DNA from: an uncultured Bacteroidota bacterium
GTDB lineage: Bacteria; Bacteroidota; Bacteroidia; Chitinophagales; Chitinophagaceae
NCBI GenBank assembly: GCA_903875055.1
Contig: CAIQUX010000134.1
Span: forward strand, 1-56,862
DNA length: 56,862 nt
Direction: 5' to 3'
Below the pieces are notes generated by a model. The model had not been told where the DNA came from. It ran no database searches and saw only the letters and a list, made by a program, of their open reading frames with translations. The translations under genes were made by a program, and so were the position numbers. This document shows positions 17,601-25,406 of the stretch, piece by piece; within the stretch, counting starts at the first letter, position 1; each line of letters starts with the position of its first letter.

Positions 17601-19903
17601 CGGATTATGGTGGTTTGTCTGTCGATTCATCAGTGCGTTCGATACTCCTGGGCATACAAAGTGCCAATGCCAAGATACAAGTGATCAAGCAAGGTCAGGT
17701 CAATTTGATCGAAGAAGTTGAATTTGTAGAGTTGTTTGAAGACCGTGCCTTACGATGCTTTTATGCCTTGAAGAAAATTATGAGCAGTACTTCCGATGAA
17801 TTGCAGATTGAATTCAAGAATACAAAAATTAAGAAGCTCTTGGGAAGCCGCAAACGTCTGTTGATGGAAAGTAAGAGCGACTGGTGGCAACGACTCACCG
17901 TACTCTCTGAGAACGATGCCGTCAATGCCAATATCAAACATCTCAGTTATTATACAGCCACGAATGGTGCAAGGGAGGAAGAGAAAGATCTTCGGATCAA
18001 TATGTCGCTGATTGAAGATCTGTTAGAGACTATTTCAACCGATGAACATTGGACGCCTCAAATTGCCAAGACGATTTTTGAATTATTGATACCGAATGAA
18101 TTCAAGGAGAATATTAAACGTCAGACCGATATTCTTTGGGTTCTCGACAAACATTCAGCTTCCTATCCATGGGAATTGTTCCAGACCGATGTGGAGAAAT
18201 CAAAACCTTTATGTATTAATGCCGGTATGATCCGTCAATTGGCCACCACTGAATACCGGGCGAATGTGACGCCTGTCAATAATAAGAATGTGCTCATCAT
18301 CGGTGATCCGCTCACTCTGGGATTCTGTAACCAACTGCCGGGTGCCGAAAAAGAAGCCAATGCGATCACGAAGTTGTTCGGTATGTTTGATTATGATATC
18401 GAATCTCTCATCAAGAAAAGTTCATCCGATATCGTGACGGCTTTATTCCGACAGGACTATAAGATCATCCATGTATCGGGTCATGGTAATTTCGATAAGA
18501 ACGACCCTGAAAAATCAGGTATGATTATCGGTAATAATATTTTCCTTACTCCAAGAGAATTTAATCAGTTGAGTTATACACCGGAATTGGTCTTTGTCAA
18601 TTGCTGTTATCTGGGCAAAGTCGATTCGGAACAAGAAAGTCTGTATGCGAGCCGTTACAAGTTTGCCGCCAATATCGGTACGCAGTTGATACAGAACGGT
18701 GTGAAGGTGGTGATTGCAGCCGGTTGGGCTGTGGATGATGCCGCGGCATTGGAGTTTGCCAATGTCTTTTACCAACGGATGTTCGATGGCTATGAATTCG
18801 GAAAGGCTGTGCTGGAAGCTCGTAAAGTGATTTACGATAAATATCCATACACCAATACCTGGGGCGCCTTCCAATGTTATGGTGATCCGTTTTACAAACT
18901 TAAGATTACCGGTCGGCGCATTTCCAGAGCGCGCAATTATATTATACCACAGGAAGCAGAGAATGATGTAGAAAACCTGATCAGCAAAGCGCAGATCGAG
19001 CAAGGCGATCCTGGTGTCTTGCATCAGGATCTCGATGCAATACTCGATGCTATTATGGAGTTCAAGGTTGAAACACCAGACCTTCTTGAAAAAGTCGCAC
19101 TGGCCTATGTGGAAGTGGACGATTACAAGAAGGCCATTGAATTGTTCAGCAAAGTGCTGCAATCCGAAAAAGCAACTTATTCAGTAAGTTCGCTGGAGAA
19201 ATACAATAATATCCTTGCCAAACAAGTACTCATTGATTATCTTAATGGTAAGGATCTTAAACGCAATTATAAACAGGAGATTGTTACGGTTATTTTGAGT
19301 CTAACTAAATTACTGGAAATTGCTGAGACGTCGGAAAGACATTCATTGATAGGAAGTGCCTACAAACGTAAAGCGGCCATCTGCAATCTGAAGACTGAGA
19401 AGATTAAAGCGCTCACACAGGCCGCATATCATTATTACAAAGCGCATGAGAGGGATCAGGAGGGTTCTACTTATTCATTGGTTAATTGGATTGAAATAGA
19501 GTTCTTTTTACAAAAGCTTGGTGTACATAAGTGGGGTGGCAAGGCAAAGGAATTCGACTATCAATTGCCGACACTGGTTCATGTGAAGAAGGAACTTGAG
19601 AAATCAATCGGGCAGCTTAACTATAAGATTGAAAATGAAAGTTATGATTATTGGGATCTGGTTTCAAACGCAAATGCCGCTTTATGCCTTTGGTTTTTGA
19701 GCGGTTCTGTCAAAGATGATGATGAGCATCCATTATCAGCGGCTTATACCGAGACCTGGGAATTTGTAGGGTCCAGAAATAAGAAAATGTCGGAGATTGA
19801 GCATTTCATTCTCCTGATAGATTTCAGCAGAATGTTCAAAACAAAAAACGTTTCGAATGTTTTGTCCAAACTGAAAAATGAGCTGGAGAAATCATTAAAG
19901 TAA
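14633..19903 (+). CDS. Giant multidomain effector-like protein: two alpha/beta-hydrolase modules + CHAT peptidase + helical C-terminus (1756 aa)
   Basis: No signal peptide, so predicted cytoplasmic. Module 1 (~150-420) is an alpha/beta hydrolase: LLFLHGTGSS, then HSRGG with nucleophile Ser234. Module 2 (~495-800) resembles LCAT/lipase proteins: LPGIMGSNLS, FPFDWR, and HSMGG with Ser599. A region at ~880-1010 (GDIGSHQLL...ACVVGLGEVDKLS...LLIGTDYGG) looks like the macro-type N-terminal domain of M17 aminopeptidases; low certainty. Residues ~1215-1420 form a CHAT (caspase-like) peptidase: HVSGHGNF (His1284), VFVNCCYLG (Cys1324), then AAGWAVDDAAA and CYGDPF. The last ~330 residues are helical and TPR-like. 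Known CHAT proteins act as regulated proteases in bacterial immunity and cell-death systems. Combining lipase-like and protease modules suggests a conflict or self-killing effector; that is inference. Confidence 0.85.
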   Translation: MSSRKIALNGIKSNIDTSSFASQSNFLTLKQSYVISASRGEGEKHEVEIDEDDNIEFIFDDGTVWFGNANTLHELFPDIDLGKRSADDMSELPLTLSAEGDSRSLKSVALKVFNIFAKKAVKQGVIELASYLEKKLLDDQSGLYQIDPSFELSAYKSTKTDSPILLFLHGTGSSTKGSFSELNGSELWNEMKKVYSKNILAFQHETFTKSPLKNVLELLTQLPDNSVLHLISHSRGGLVGEVLARFCFDENGFNEAGIELLKRIERTDDIDCIASIKDIITKKKIKIERFIRVACPARGTSILSDRLDFFFNVSMNLVSLAGGVLASPVVDGFKALISAVLDSKNDVRVLPGLEAMCPSSPFLKVLNAPDVISGNLAVISGNATYSISLKALVVIVSKLVFQDDNDFVVNTVSMYQGARRSKPIQYFFDEGAEVNHFSYFKNDKTRKAILTALTSKDEALVSFMEYTQAGIDESQRGIFGLEGGVVFYDKVTGSKPIAIVLPGIMGSNLSKEGAGVWINYLKLISGGLTELDPAKPGIRASSLIKTSYKDLCTYLSDEYDVVTFPFDWRLSVSESAKYLNDKIKFLLSYDQPIKIIAHSMGGVLVKEFILNFDATWKQLNGSAGFKLLMLGTPWLGSYRIPNVFAGRDGIIKQLSTLDFAHTKEELISLFSKFPGILNLLPVVPDRDFSKPEVWVELQKASQLVWNIPSKAILADFAKFRKNTLDNADKIDFTNVRYVAGKDTITQIGYEVVKGELQFKVTGKGDQSVSWELGIPAKLKNSTSLYYSNTTHGALACDEKLFPAIKQLIQKGSTDLLSRVEPVVNDNVSRSLSQTKAEEIFETDEVSAVHKLLGLPMESTKKKATLPAMKVNVSNGDLMFSSYPVVLGHFKGDGIVSAERVADNYLRGELSIKHALGNYPGDIGSHQLLITRDEEFHGACVVGLGEVDKLSAQGLVSTIEKAIIQYLLDYCKKDQNTRSQMNGISVLLIGTDYGGLSVDSSVRSILLGIQSANAKIQVIKQGQVNLIEEVEFVELFEDRALRCFYALKKIMSSTSDELQIEFKNTKIKKLLGSRKRLLMESKSDWWQRLTVLSENDAVNANIKHLSYYTATNGAREEEKDLRINMSLIEDLLETISTDEHWTPQIAKTIFELLIPNEFKENIKRQTDILWVLDKHSASYPWELFQTDVEKSKPLCINAGMIRQLATTEYRANVTPVNNKNVLIIGDPLTLGFCNQLPGAEKEANAITKLFGMFDYDIESLIKKSSSDIVTALFRQDYKIIHVSGHGNFDKNDPEKSGMIIGNNIFLTPREFNQLSYTPELVFVNCCYLGKVDSEQESLYASRYKFAANIGTQLIQNGVKVVIAAGWAVDDAAALEFANVFYQRMFDGYEFGKAVLEARKVIYDKYPYTNTWGAFQCYGDPFYKLKITGRRISRARNYIIPQEAENDVENLISKAQIEQGDPGVLHQDLDAILDAIMEFKVETPDLLEKVALAYVEVDDYKKAIELFSKVLQSEKATYSVSSLEKYNNILAKQVLIDYLNGKDLKRNYKQEIVTVILSLTKLLEIAETSERHSLIGSAYKRKAAICNLKTEKIKALTQAAYHYYKAHERDQEGSTYSLVNWIEIEFFLQKLGVHKWGGKAKEFDYQLPTLVHVKKELEKSIGQLNYKIENESYDYWDLVSNANAALCLWFLSGSVKDDDEHPLSAAYTETWEFVGSRNKKMSEIEHFILLIDFSRMFKTKNVSNVLSKLKNELEKSLK

Positions 19904-19957
19904 TGGCGAGGTATTCATCTCCGGTACCATTTTCACTGTGTGGTTTGATGAATTGTG

Positions 19958-20449
19958 TCACTTGATGAAATCGCTGAAGGCGGATTTATCGGATGTAAAC
20001 GATAATGTCCTGATTGTATTACCCCTTTCATCGAGCAAGGCAAAAAATGGTAATGAGTTGGCATTGAATTGTAACAGTTGAAAAGACGCATTTCGTTTAC
20101 CCTCAAGGGAACGATTATCAATGATAATTGCATAGGCGACATAATCCTTTGATAAGACCGATTGAATGGATGAGTCTGTAAAGACTTTTGTCTCCATGAT
20201 ACGGGCAAATATGCAGAATTTTCCGGTGAAATAAAGCAACACCTTCTTATGCTTCTGTTGCGCCTCGAGGATGGTTGTGTCAAGGCATGAAAACTTCCTG
20301 AATGGAAATGAAAGAGGGGGAATTGTAATTGAATCTCCAGAAACTATACTGGCCGATTCAGAGAGTGGATGATCACGATTTGGATATCCACCACATGAGG
20401 CCAAACTTAGCGTGAATGTGAAAAGTATAATTGTGATGAGGATCTTCAT
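19958..20449 (-). CDS. Thioredoxin-fold lipoprotein lacking the second active-site cysteine
   Basis: This is a 163-residue lipoprotein with lipobox LASC (Cys19), predicted to be membrane-anchored outside the cytoplasm. Residues ~50-160 match the thioredoxin-like fold of the DsbD C-terminal/thioredoxin_7 type: KKVLLYFTGKFC...MET-VF, then YVAYAIIIDN, LPFFALLDERGN with the conserved cis-Pro, and a final helix. The active site reads Cys-Ile-Phe-Ala instead of Cys-x-x-Cys, so disulfide exchange of the usual kind is not expected. A single Cys could still serve as a mixed-disulfide or non-redox scaffold. It converges on the CHAT gene (54-base gap) and stands alone. Function unknown beyond the fold. 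Confidence 0.75.
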   Translation of the reverse strand: MKILITIILFTFTLSLASCGGYPNRDHPLSESASIVSGDSITIPPLSFPFRKFSCLDTTILEAQQKHKKVLLYFTGKFCIFARIMETKVFTDSSIQSVLSKDYVAYAIIIDNRSLEGKRNASFQLLQFNANSLPFFALLDERGNTIRTLSFTSDKSAFSDFIK

Positions 20450-20650
20450 TCAGTCTTTTTTACTATCAGGTGTTAATACAAGCAGAAACAAATTGGTTTA
20501 CAGAATTTTTATTTGCGAGTAAAAAATAAGTTTTGCATAAACAGGCTGGCTAACTTGATTGGTTTTATTAAAGAAATCAGAGACTGAACAAGAAAAGATA
20601 ATTGATAAAGTTATTTCGTTTTCGAGACTCCTAGGAAAAAATATTCCAGA

Positions 20651-23600
20651 CTAACGCAACAAGGTCACATCCCCTTTATCGGTATACGATTTTGATCCGA
20701 TAGAATATTCAATCAGATAAAAATAAACACCCAATTCGCAATCTTTACCTTTATATCGGCCGTCCCAGCCTTTGGTATAATCGGTAGTATGAAACATCTC
20801 GGCACCCCAACGGTTATATACACTCATGCTTTTCAACCCGACCTTATTATCAAATGGCGTGAAACGGAATACATCATTCACCCCGTCACCATTCGGACTA
20901 AACGCATTCGGAACGATGGCATTGGTTACGTGTACGAGCACGGAATCACTGGCCTTGCATCCTTCAGGCGTGAAGCCCGTGACTATATAGTTTGTAGTAC
21001 TGTGAGGCGAAGCCATAGGATCAGGTATGGTTAGCGAGGAGAGGCTGGCATCGGGCATCCATTGATACGCCCATGCGCCGCTCGCATGTAACTGTACCGA
21101 TTCGCCATACCGTATGATCTGTTCATCACCCGCATCTACATAGGCATTATACGTATCGATATGCACCCAGCGTATCACCGAGCAACCAAAGGCATCTTTA
21201 ATCAATACCTGATAATCGGTAGCGCTTGCAGTCCATACCTGCACCACCGCTGATGAGGTGTCTGTAATATTGATGTTCGGTAACCATGCATAGGTGGTGC
21301 CTCCGCTGGCAGTGAGACTGATAATATCATCCTTGCAGATGGTAGTATCAACCGGACTCACATGAAACAAGGAGGTATCGCCGGTACCGATGGTAATGAT
21401 CGCCTGTGCCGATTGTTTGCAATTAGCTGAGATGGAATCAATGACGGTGACGGTAAAGGTGCTGCTCACTGCAGGGTCGACAGTCACGGTGGGTGAGGTG
21501 CTTGAACCTAAAATAGCGGCCACAGGCTCCCAACGGATATACATGGTAGCGTTCATATTGGGAACACCGGCACTCAATTGTATAGTCGAATTCTTATCAC
21601 ATAAGGTCGTGTCTTTCACGTTGATGATGGGTTGTTGAATGGCATAGACATAGACTGTCATATACGTTGAATCTTCAGGAATACAGGATTGAGGATTAAA
21701 GGCTTTCAAAGTAACGGTATACAAACCGGGAGTGGTATAAATATGGATAGGCGCGGTGGTAGAAACCAATGGACTACCGTCGCCAAAATTCCAGCTATAG
21801 GTGGTGGCTCCGGTTGAGTTATTGACAAACGACACCGTAGCCGGCGTGCAAACCGTGTCGCTGCTGCCGGGTGTGAGCGCAATGGCTGCATGAACACCGG
21901 TGGCTTCGAAATCGAATTTGAAACTGGCCACATCCCATGAACTAGCCTGATTACTAGGGCTCCATGCACCGACTGAATTGTATTGATTGGTACTGGCAGT
22001 GCACACAGACTGATAGATGATACCCTGAGGGTCGAAACGGCTGGTACCACCATCGACATGATCGCCGACTGCGCCCATATAGGTGGCATACAGGAGATTG
22101 GTCATATTGAGTTCGAGGACGCAAATCCAGAAACCACCCTGGGTAGTTTGGAAGGCATTGGGACTAAGGGGTAAGCTGCCGCTGGCTTGAAATCCTGAGA
22201 AATACAGATTACCACAATTGTCATACAGGAAGGCTGTTGGAACGAGATTGCTGGATGCGACGTTTTGTCCTACACGGGTAGAAGCGAGAGAGGCAGTGAG
22301 GGTAGGATTCAATTTGTCGAAAAAGATACCTGAATTCGCATTGGTATACAAACCCGGCGTCACGGGATAGGCACCAGAAGTTTGACCGCATACATACACA
22401 TTATCGGCATTATCCAATTGTAATTTAAAGGCATGATCATAGGCAGAGGTGCCCAAATAGGAGGAAGCGACAAGGGATGTGCAAGTGGGGTTGAGCATGG
22501 TGACAAAGCCGTCCGTTCCTCCTTGAGCACCGGGATGCAAAGAACTGGCGGTAGTTGGGAAGTTGGTACTCTTGGTACCCCCGACGACAATTACATTACC
22601 GGCAGAATTCATATTCACAGCAAAACAGGCATCATCAAGTGTACCGCCTACATACGTGCTGAACATCAGGGTTGTGCAAGTCGGATTCAATTTAAATACT
22701 ACGCCATCTTGTGCACCTGCTAAGGCACTTTGGTAACAGCCGGGAGTGACAGGGAAATTGCTGGAGGAACTGCTACCCGCACAAACGATATTCTGAGCCG
22801 CATCGAGGAAGACTTCCCCGCGGTTCTGGTCGCCATAATTAGGACTCAATGAAAACGAATTGGAACCATCAGTACCACTACCTCCGATATAGGTGGAGCC
22901 AATCAAAGTTGAACCGCTATTGTTGAAGTGGGCAATATACATATCGCTGGCGCCATTGGCGGTGGCGTCATACGCACCGGCTGTGATAGCCAAATTATTT
23001 GAGGAAGAAGAACCGAATATGATCAACTCATTAGACGAATTCACCACCAGATTATTAGGAACGTCAAAGGCACTGCCTCCGTAATAGGTTGAGTAAACCA
23101 AGGCATTTCCTATAGAAGTATACTTATTGATACTGGCGTCGATACTGCCGCCATACGTCGTTTGAAAGGCACCTAAGGTAGTGGGCCATCCGATAGCGAA
23201 ACATTCACCACCGGCATATAAGCAACCTGTCTGGTCATAGGTGGCACTATATCCGTAGGTGGTAGCGGTGGAGCCGCTATAGGTGGCAAAAATAAGCACG
23301 GGGTCTATGGTCAATGGATAGGCATGGTTATAGCCATCCGGGAATGCGTATTGAAGGCAATCGTTTTTCAAGGTAAAATGACAAGGCACTTTGATTTGTG
23401 CACCATTGATACGTTGATAGGCGTATGGCGCCAGTTCGCTTATCTCATTCACAGATGTTTGTATCAGCAGATCGCCGTTGGCTTTCAAAGTAGGATGAAC
23501 ACCTGTGAATGCCAGTTTGATGACAGAAGGATCGGCATGAGAGCCGACCAGGAAATCGTACTCAAAGAATTTTTTATTGGAATACAGCAAGAGGTCAATG

Positions 23601-24019
23601 CCGGGATAAAGGTTTCTGTACTGGACTTGTTCGAATAAAGGCACCTTACCGGCCCAATGGTTCGGATCGCTGCCTATAAAATAATTTTGGTATTCTTTAC
23701 GTTGATGTAGGCCATCGAGTATCGGTTTCTTGTTGGCTCCTTCAAAGGTCACTTCGTAGGCGTGAAAATGAACGGCATCCTGAAGTACGTTCTTGAGGTC
23801 ATGTTTGCGTTCATGAATAGCATCCAGGTCAGCGGCGCTATAAAAGGAATAACGAAGACTGTTAGGTGTGAGAAACAAGGCGCCACCCGGGAGGGAAGCT
23901 TTGTAGGCCACGGTATCATTCCATTGATGCTGATTACGTACAAAGGAAATGCCCGCATCTTGTGCAAAGGCAGAGAAGGCCATCAGAAGAGAAGCCAGAA
24001 GAATCGAATATGTTTTCAT
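20651..24019 (-). CDS. T9SS type B (gliding-motility-associated C-terminal) surface protein with PKD domain
   Basis: This is a 1122-residue secreted protein with signal peptide MKTYSILLASLLMAFSAFAQ. The first ~200 residues are a domain often found at the front of such proteins (GISFVRNQHQWNDTVAY…). Residues ~240-690 hold SBBP-like beta-propeller repeats (VYSTYYGGSAFDVPN, GSTYIGGSGTDGSNS, FSTYVGGTLDDAC and so on). A PKD domain follows at ~720-790 (SWNFGDGSPLVSTTAPIH), then two or three Ig-like segments. The last ~85 residues are the gliding-motility-associated C-terminal domain: NAFSPNGDGVNDVF, YNRWG, GWDGRYKG, GVYFYLIEY. This is the type B T9SS signal. It is probably a cell-surface adhesin or binding protein. 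It is a lone gene; no dedicated neighbour is seen. Confidence 0.92.
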   Translation of the reverse strand: MKTYSILLASLLMAFSAFAQDAGISFVRNQHQWNDTVAYKASLPGGALFLTPNSLRYSFYSAADLDAIHERKHDLKNVLQDAVHFHAYEVTFEGANKKPILDGLHQRKEYQNYFIGSDPNHWAGKVPLFEQVQYRNLYPGIDLLLYSNKKFFEYDFLVGSHADPSVIKLAFTGVHPTLKANGDLLIQTSVNEISELAPYAYQRINGAQIKVPCHFTLKNDCLQYAFPDGYNHAYPLTIDPVLIFATYSGSTATTYGYSATYDQTGCLYAGGECFAIGWPTTLGAFQTTYGGSIDASINKYTSIGNALVYSTYYGGSAFDVPNNLVVNSSNELIIFGSSSSNNLAITAGAYDATANGASDMYIAHFNNSGSTLIGSTYIGGSGTDGSNSFSLSPNYGDQNRGEVFLDAAQNIVCAGSSSSSNFPVTPGCYQSALAGAQDGVVFKLNPTCTTLMFSTYVGGTLDDACFAVNMNSAGNVIVVGGTKSTNFPTTASSLHPGAQGGTDGFVTMLNPTCTSLVASSYLGTSAYDHAFKLQLDNADNVYVCGQTSGAYPVTPGLYTNANSGIFFDKLNPTLTASLASTRVGQNVASSNLVPTAFLYDNCGNLYFSGFQASGSLPLSPNAFQTTQGGFWICVLELNMTNLLYATYMGAVGDHVDGGTSRFDPQGIIYQSVCTASTNQYNSVGAWSPSNQASSWDVASFKFDFEATGVHAAIALTPGSSDTVCTPATVSFVNNSTGATTYSWNFGDGSPLVSTTAPIHIYTTPGLYTVTLKAFNPQSCIPEDSTYMTVYVYAIQQPIINVKDTTLCDKNSTIQLSAGVPNMNATMYIRWEPVAAILGSSTSPTVTVDPAVSSTFTVTVIDSISANCKQSAQAIITIGTGDTSLFHVSPVDTTICKDDIISLTASGGTTYAWLPNINITDTSSAVVQVWTASATDYQVLIKDAFGCSVIRWVHIDTYNAYVDAGDEQIIRYGESVQLHASGAWAYQWMPDASLSSLTIPDPMASPHSTTNYIVTGFTPEGCKASDSVLVHVTNAIVPNAFSPNGDGVNDVFRFTPFDNKVGLKSMSVYNRWGAEMFHTTDYTKGWDGRYKGKDCELGVYFYLIEYSIGSKSYTDKGDVTLLR

Positions 24020-24281
24020 ACAAACAAAAAAGGTCTTTAATGTAAAGAATAGCCGAATTGAAGGCTAGACGTAGTTAAAAGTAAAATAAGTAGGCGAAAA
24101 CCCGAATTATTTTAGAAGTATTCCTAAAGTATGTAAGCATTACATTATAGTGGAAGGGATGAAGCGTTTAGCTTGTTGTGAATGTTTACTCAAATAGACA
24201 TTGGCAAATGATCATCTATCATTCAATAGCCTTTGATGTATTCTTTGCCATATGCCTGTTCAGTGAGAGCAATAAATCTCC

Positions 24282-25154
24282 TTAGTCAGCTACTTCATAA
24301 CGTATGCCATGTCTGATCAGCAGAATCTCAAGCGTTTTAGGATGAACGCCTATACCCAGATTCAGGAACTGACTTTCTTCAACCCCTTTGCCATTGATCA
24401 TGACTGTGCCGGTGAAGCCCAAAGGAATAGTAAGGTTTTGCGATTGGATGGCATGGATGACTCCGTCACGGTCGAAGATGGGACCGCCGCTCTGTCCTTT
24501 GAGACCGGGTGAAGATGTTTCTAAGAAAAGAATCTCCAGTCCGTCTTCCGATTTCCCCTTGAAGAAGTTACGGGTATAGATGCCTTCAATCGGAAACAAA
24601 GGGATCGGTAATAAATTGGGAGGTAAGACGAATTTATTCGTATTCGTATCGAACGTGGCTTTGAACTCTACAAATGGGAACCCAAGTTTACACAAACTGA
24701 TACCCGGACTGATATTTCGGTAATTCTTTATCTTAGGGTAAATGGTATGAGGGTTGATAGCGGAAGTTTCAATTCGGAAGAAGGCGATATCATGCTCGCC
24801 ATGAATGAAATTCTCAAAAATATTGACCTGACTTCCTCCTAAAAAGATGGCGTAGTTAGTGATCCATTTCGGATTCATATTTAGCGCCTTGCGTTGACCT
24901 TCCTTTTCTTCTTCATTCAGTTGCTGACTCGCATTGATCATGTTGAGACTTTCCTGATAGGATTTGATTTCGTTCTGATGTTGCTGATGCGAAAACACCA
25001 CCCCGAAATTATGGGCGGCTGTCATCGCCCATCCATCGTTATTGAGCATCACAAAAGAACCCAGTCCGCTGTCGACACTGCCGTCAAAGAAACGCATGGT
25101 GATAATGAAGGGTTGGGTATATTTATTGGCGATATTATATGCGTGTTGAAACAT
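24282..25154 (-). CDS. Cytoplasmic trypsin-like serine protease
   Basis: This 290-residue S1-type chymotrypsin-fold protease has all three catalytic residues visible: His48 in AMTAAHNFG, Asp122 in HGEHDIAFFRIE, and Ser222 in GLKGQSGGPIFD. There is no signal peptide or membrane segment, so it should act in the cytoplasm, unlike DegP-type proteases. A ~45-residue charged helical insert (around 55-98) lies between the His and Asp motifs. Stand-alone cytoplasmic trypsin-like domains are recurrent effector parts in bacterial NTPase/conflict systems, and this one lies about 4.4 kb from the hydrolase-CHAT gene. No NTPase partner is visible nearby. A housekeeping role cannot be excluded. Confidence 0.88.
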   Translation of the reverse strand: MFQHAYNIANKYTQPFIITMRFFDGSVDSGLGSFVMLNNDGWAMTAAHNFGVVFSHQQHQNEIKSYQESLNMINASQQLNEEEKEGQRKALNMNPKWITNYAIFLGGSQVNIFENFIHGEHDIAFFRIETSAINPHTIYPKIKNYRNISPGISLCKLGFPFVEFKATFDTNTNKFVLPPNLLPIPLFPIEGIYTRNFFKGKSEDGLEILFLETSSPGLKGQSGGPIFDRDGVIHAIQSQNLTIPLGFTGTVMINGKGVEESQFLNLGIGVHPKTLEILLIRHGIRYEVAD

Positions 25155-25172
25155 AGCAGAAGTTTAAGTAAG

Positions 25173-25180
25173 CAAATGTA
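25173..25180 (-). promoter_or_regulatory. -7 promoter element (TACATTTG) of the trypsin-like gene
   Basis: On the minus strand this is a perfect TAnnTTTG match, 19 bases before the ATG at 25154. The rest of the 252-base divergent gap to thrA shows no other clear site; a TACATTTC lies upstream of thrA around 25307. Confidence 0.55.
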
Positions 25181-25406
25181 TACCATGCGTTTGAACAGGA
25201 TAGCGATTATTTTTTATGCTAAACAAGGTCAGAGGCAGTCAAAATTCCTGCATCCGGTAAGTACCGCTTCCATCGAATCATGAAAAAATCGGCATTATTT
25301 CTTTTACATTTCATTTTGTTGGGTAGTTTAGCGACTTTGAAACATAGGCGGTTCAGGTTAAATTGATTCTGCTCGATGTTCAATCTCTAAATAAGGAAGA
25401 TACACT

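Noticed and set aside
18515-19162. Long minus-strand open frame inside the CHAT domain coding region
   Set aside because: It is a shadow of the plus-strand gene: it has no start context and low-complexity antisense composition, and the plus strand encodes clear CHAT motifs.
25155-25406. Threonine attenuator upstream of thrA
   Set aside because: No Thr/Ile-rich leader peptide or paired terminator/antiterminator hairpins could be made out.
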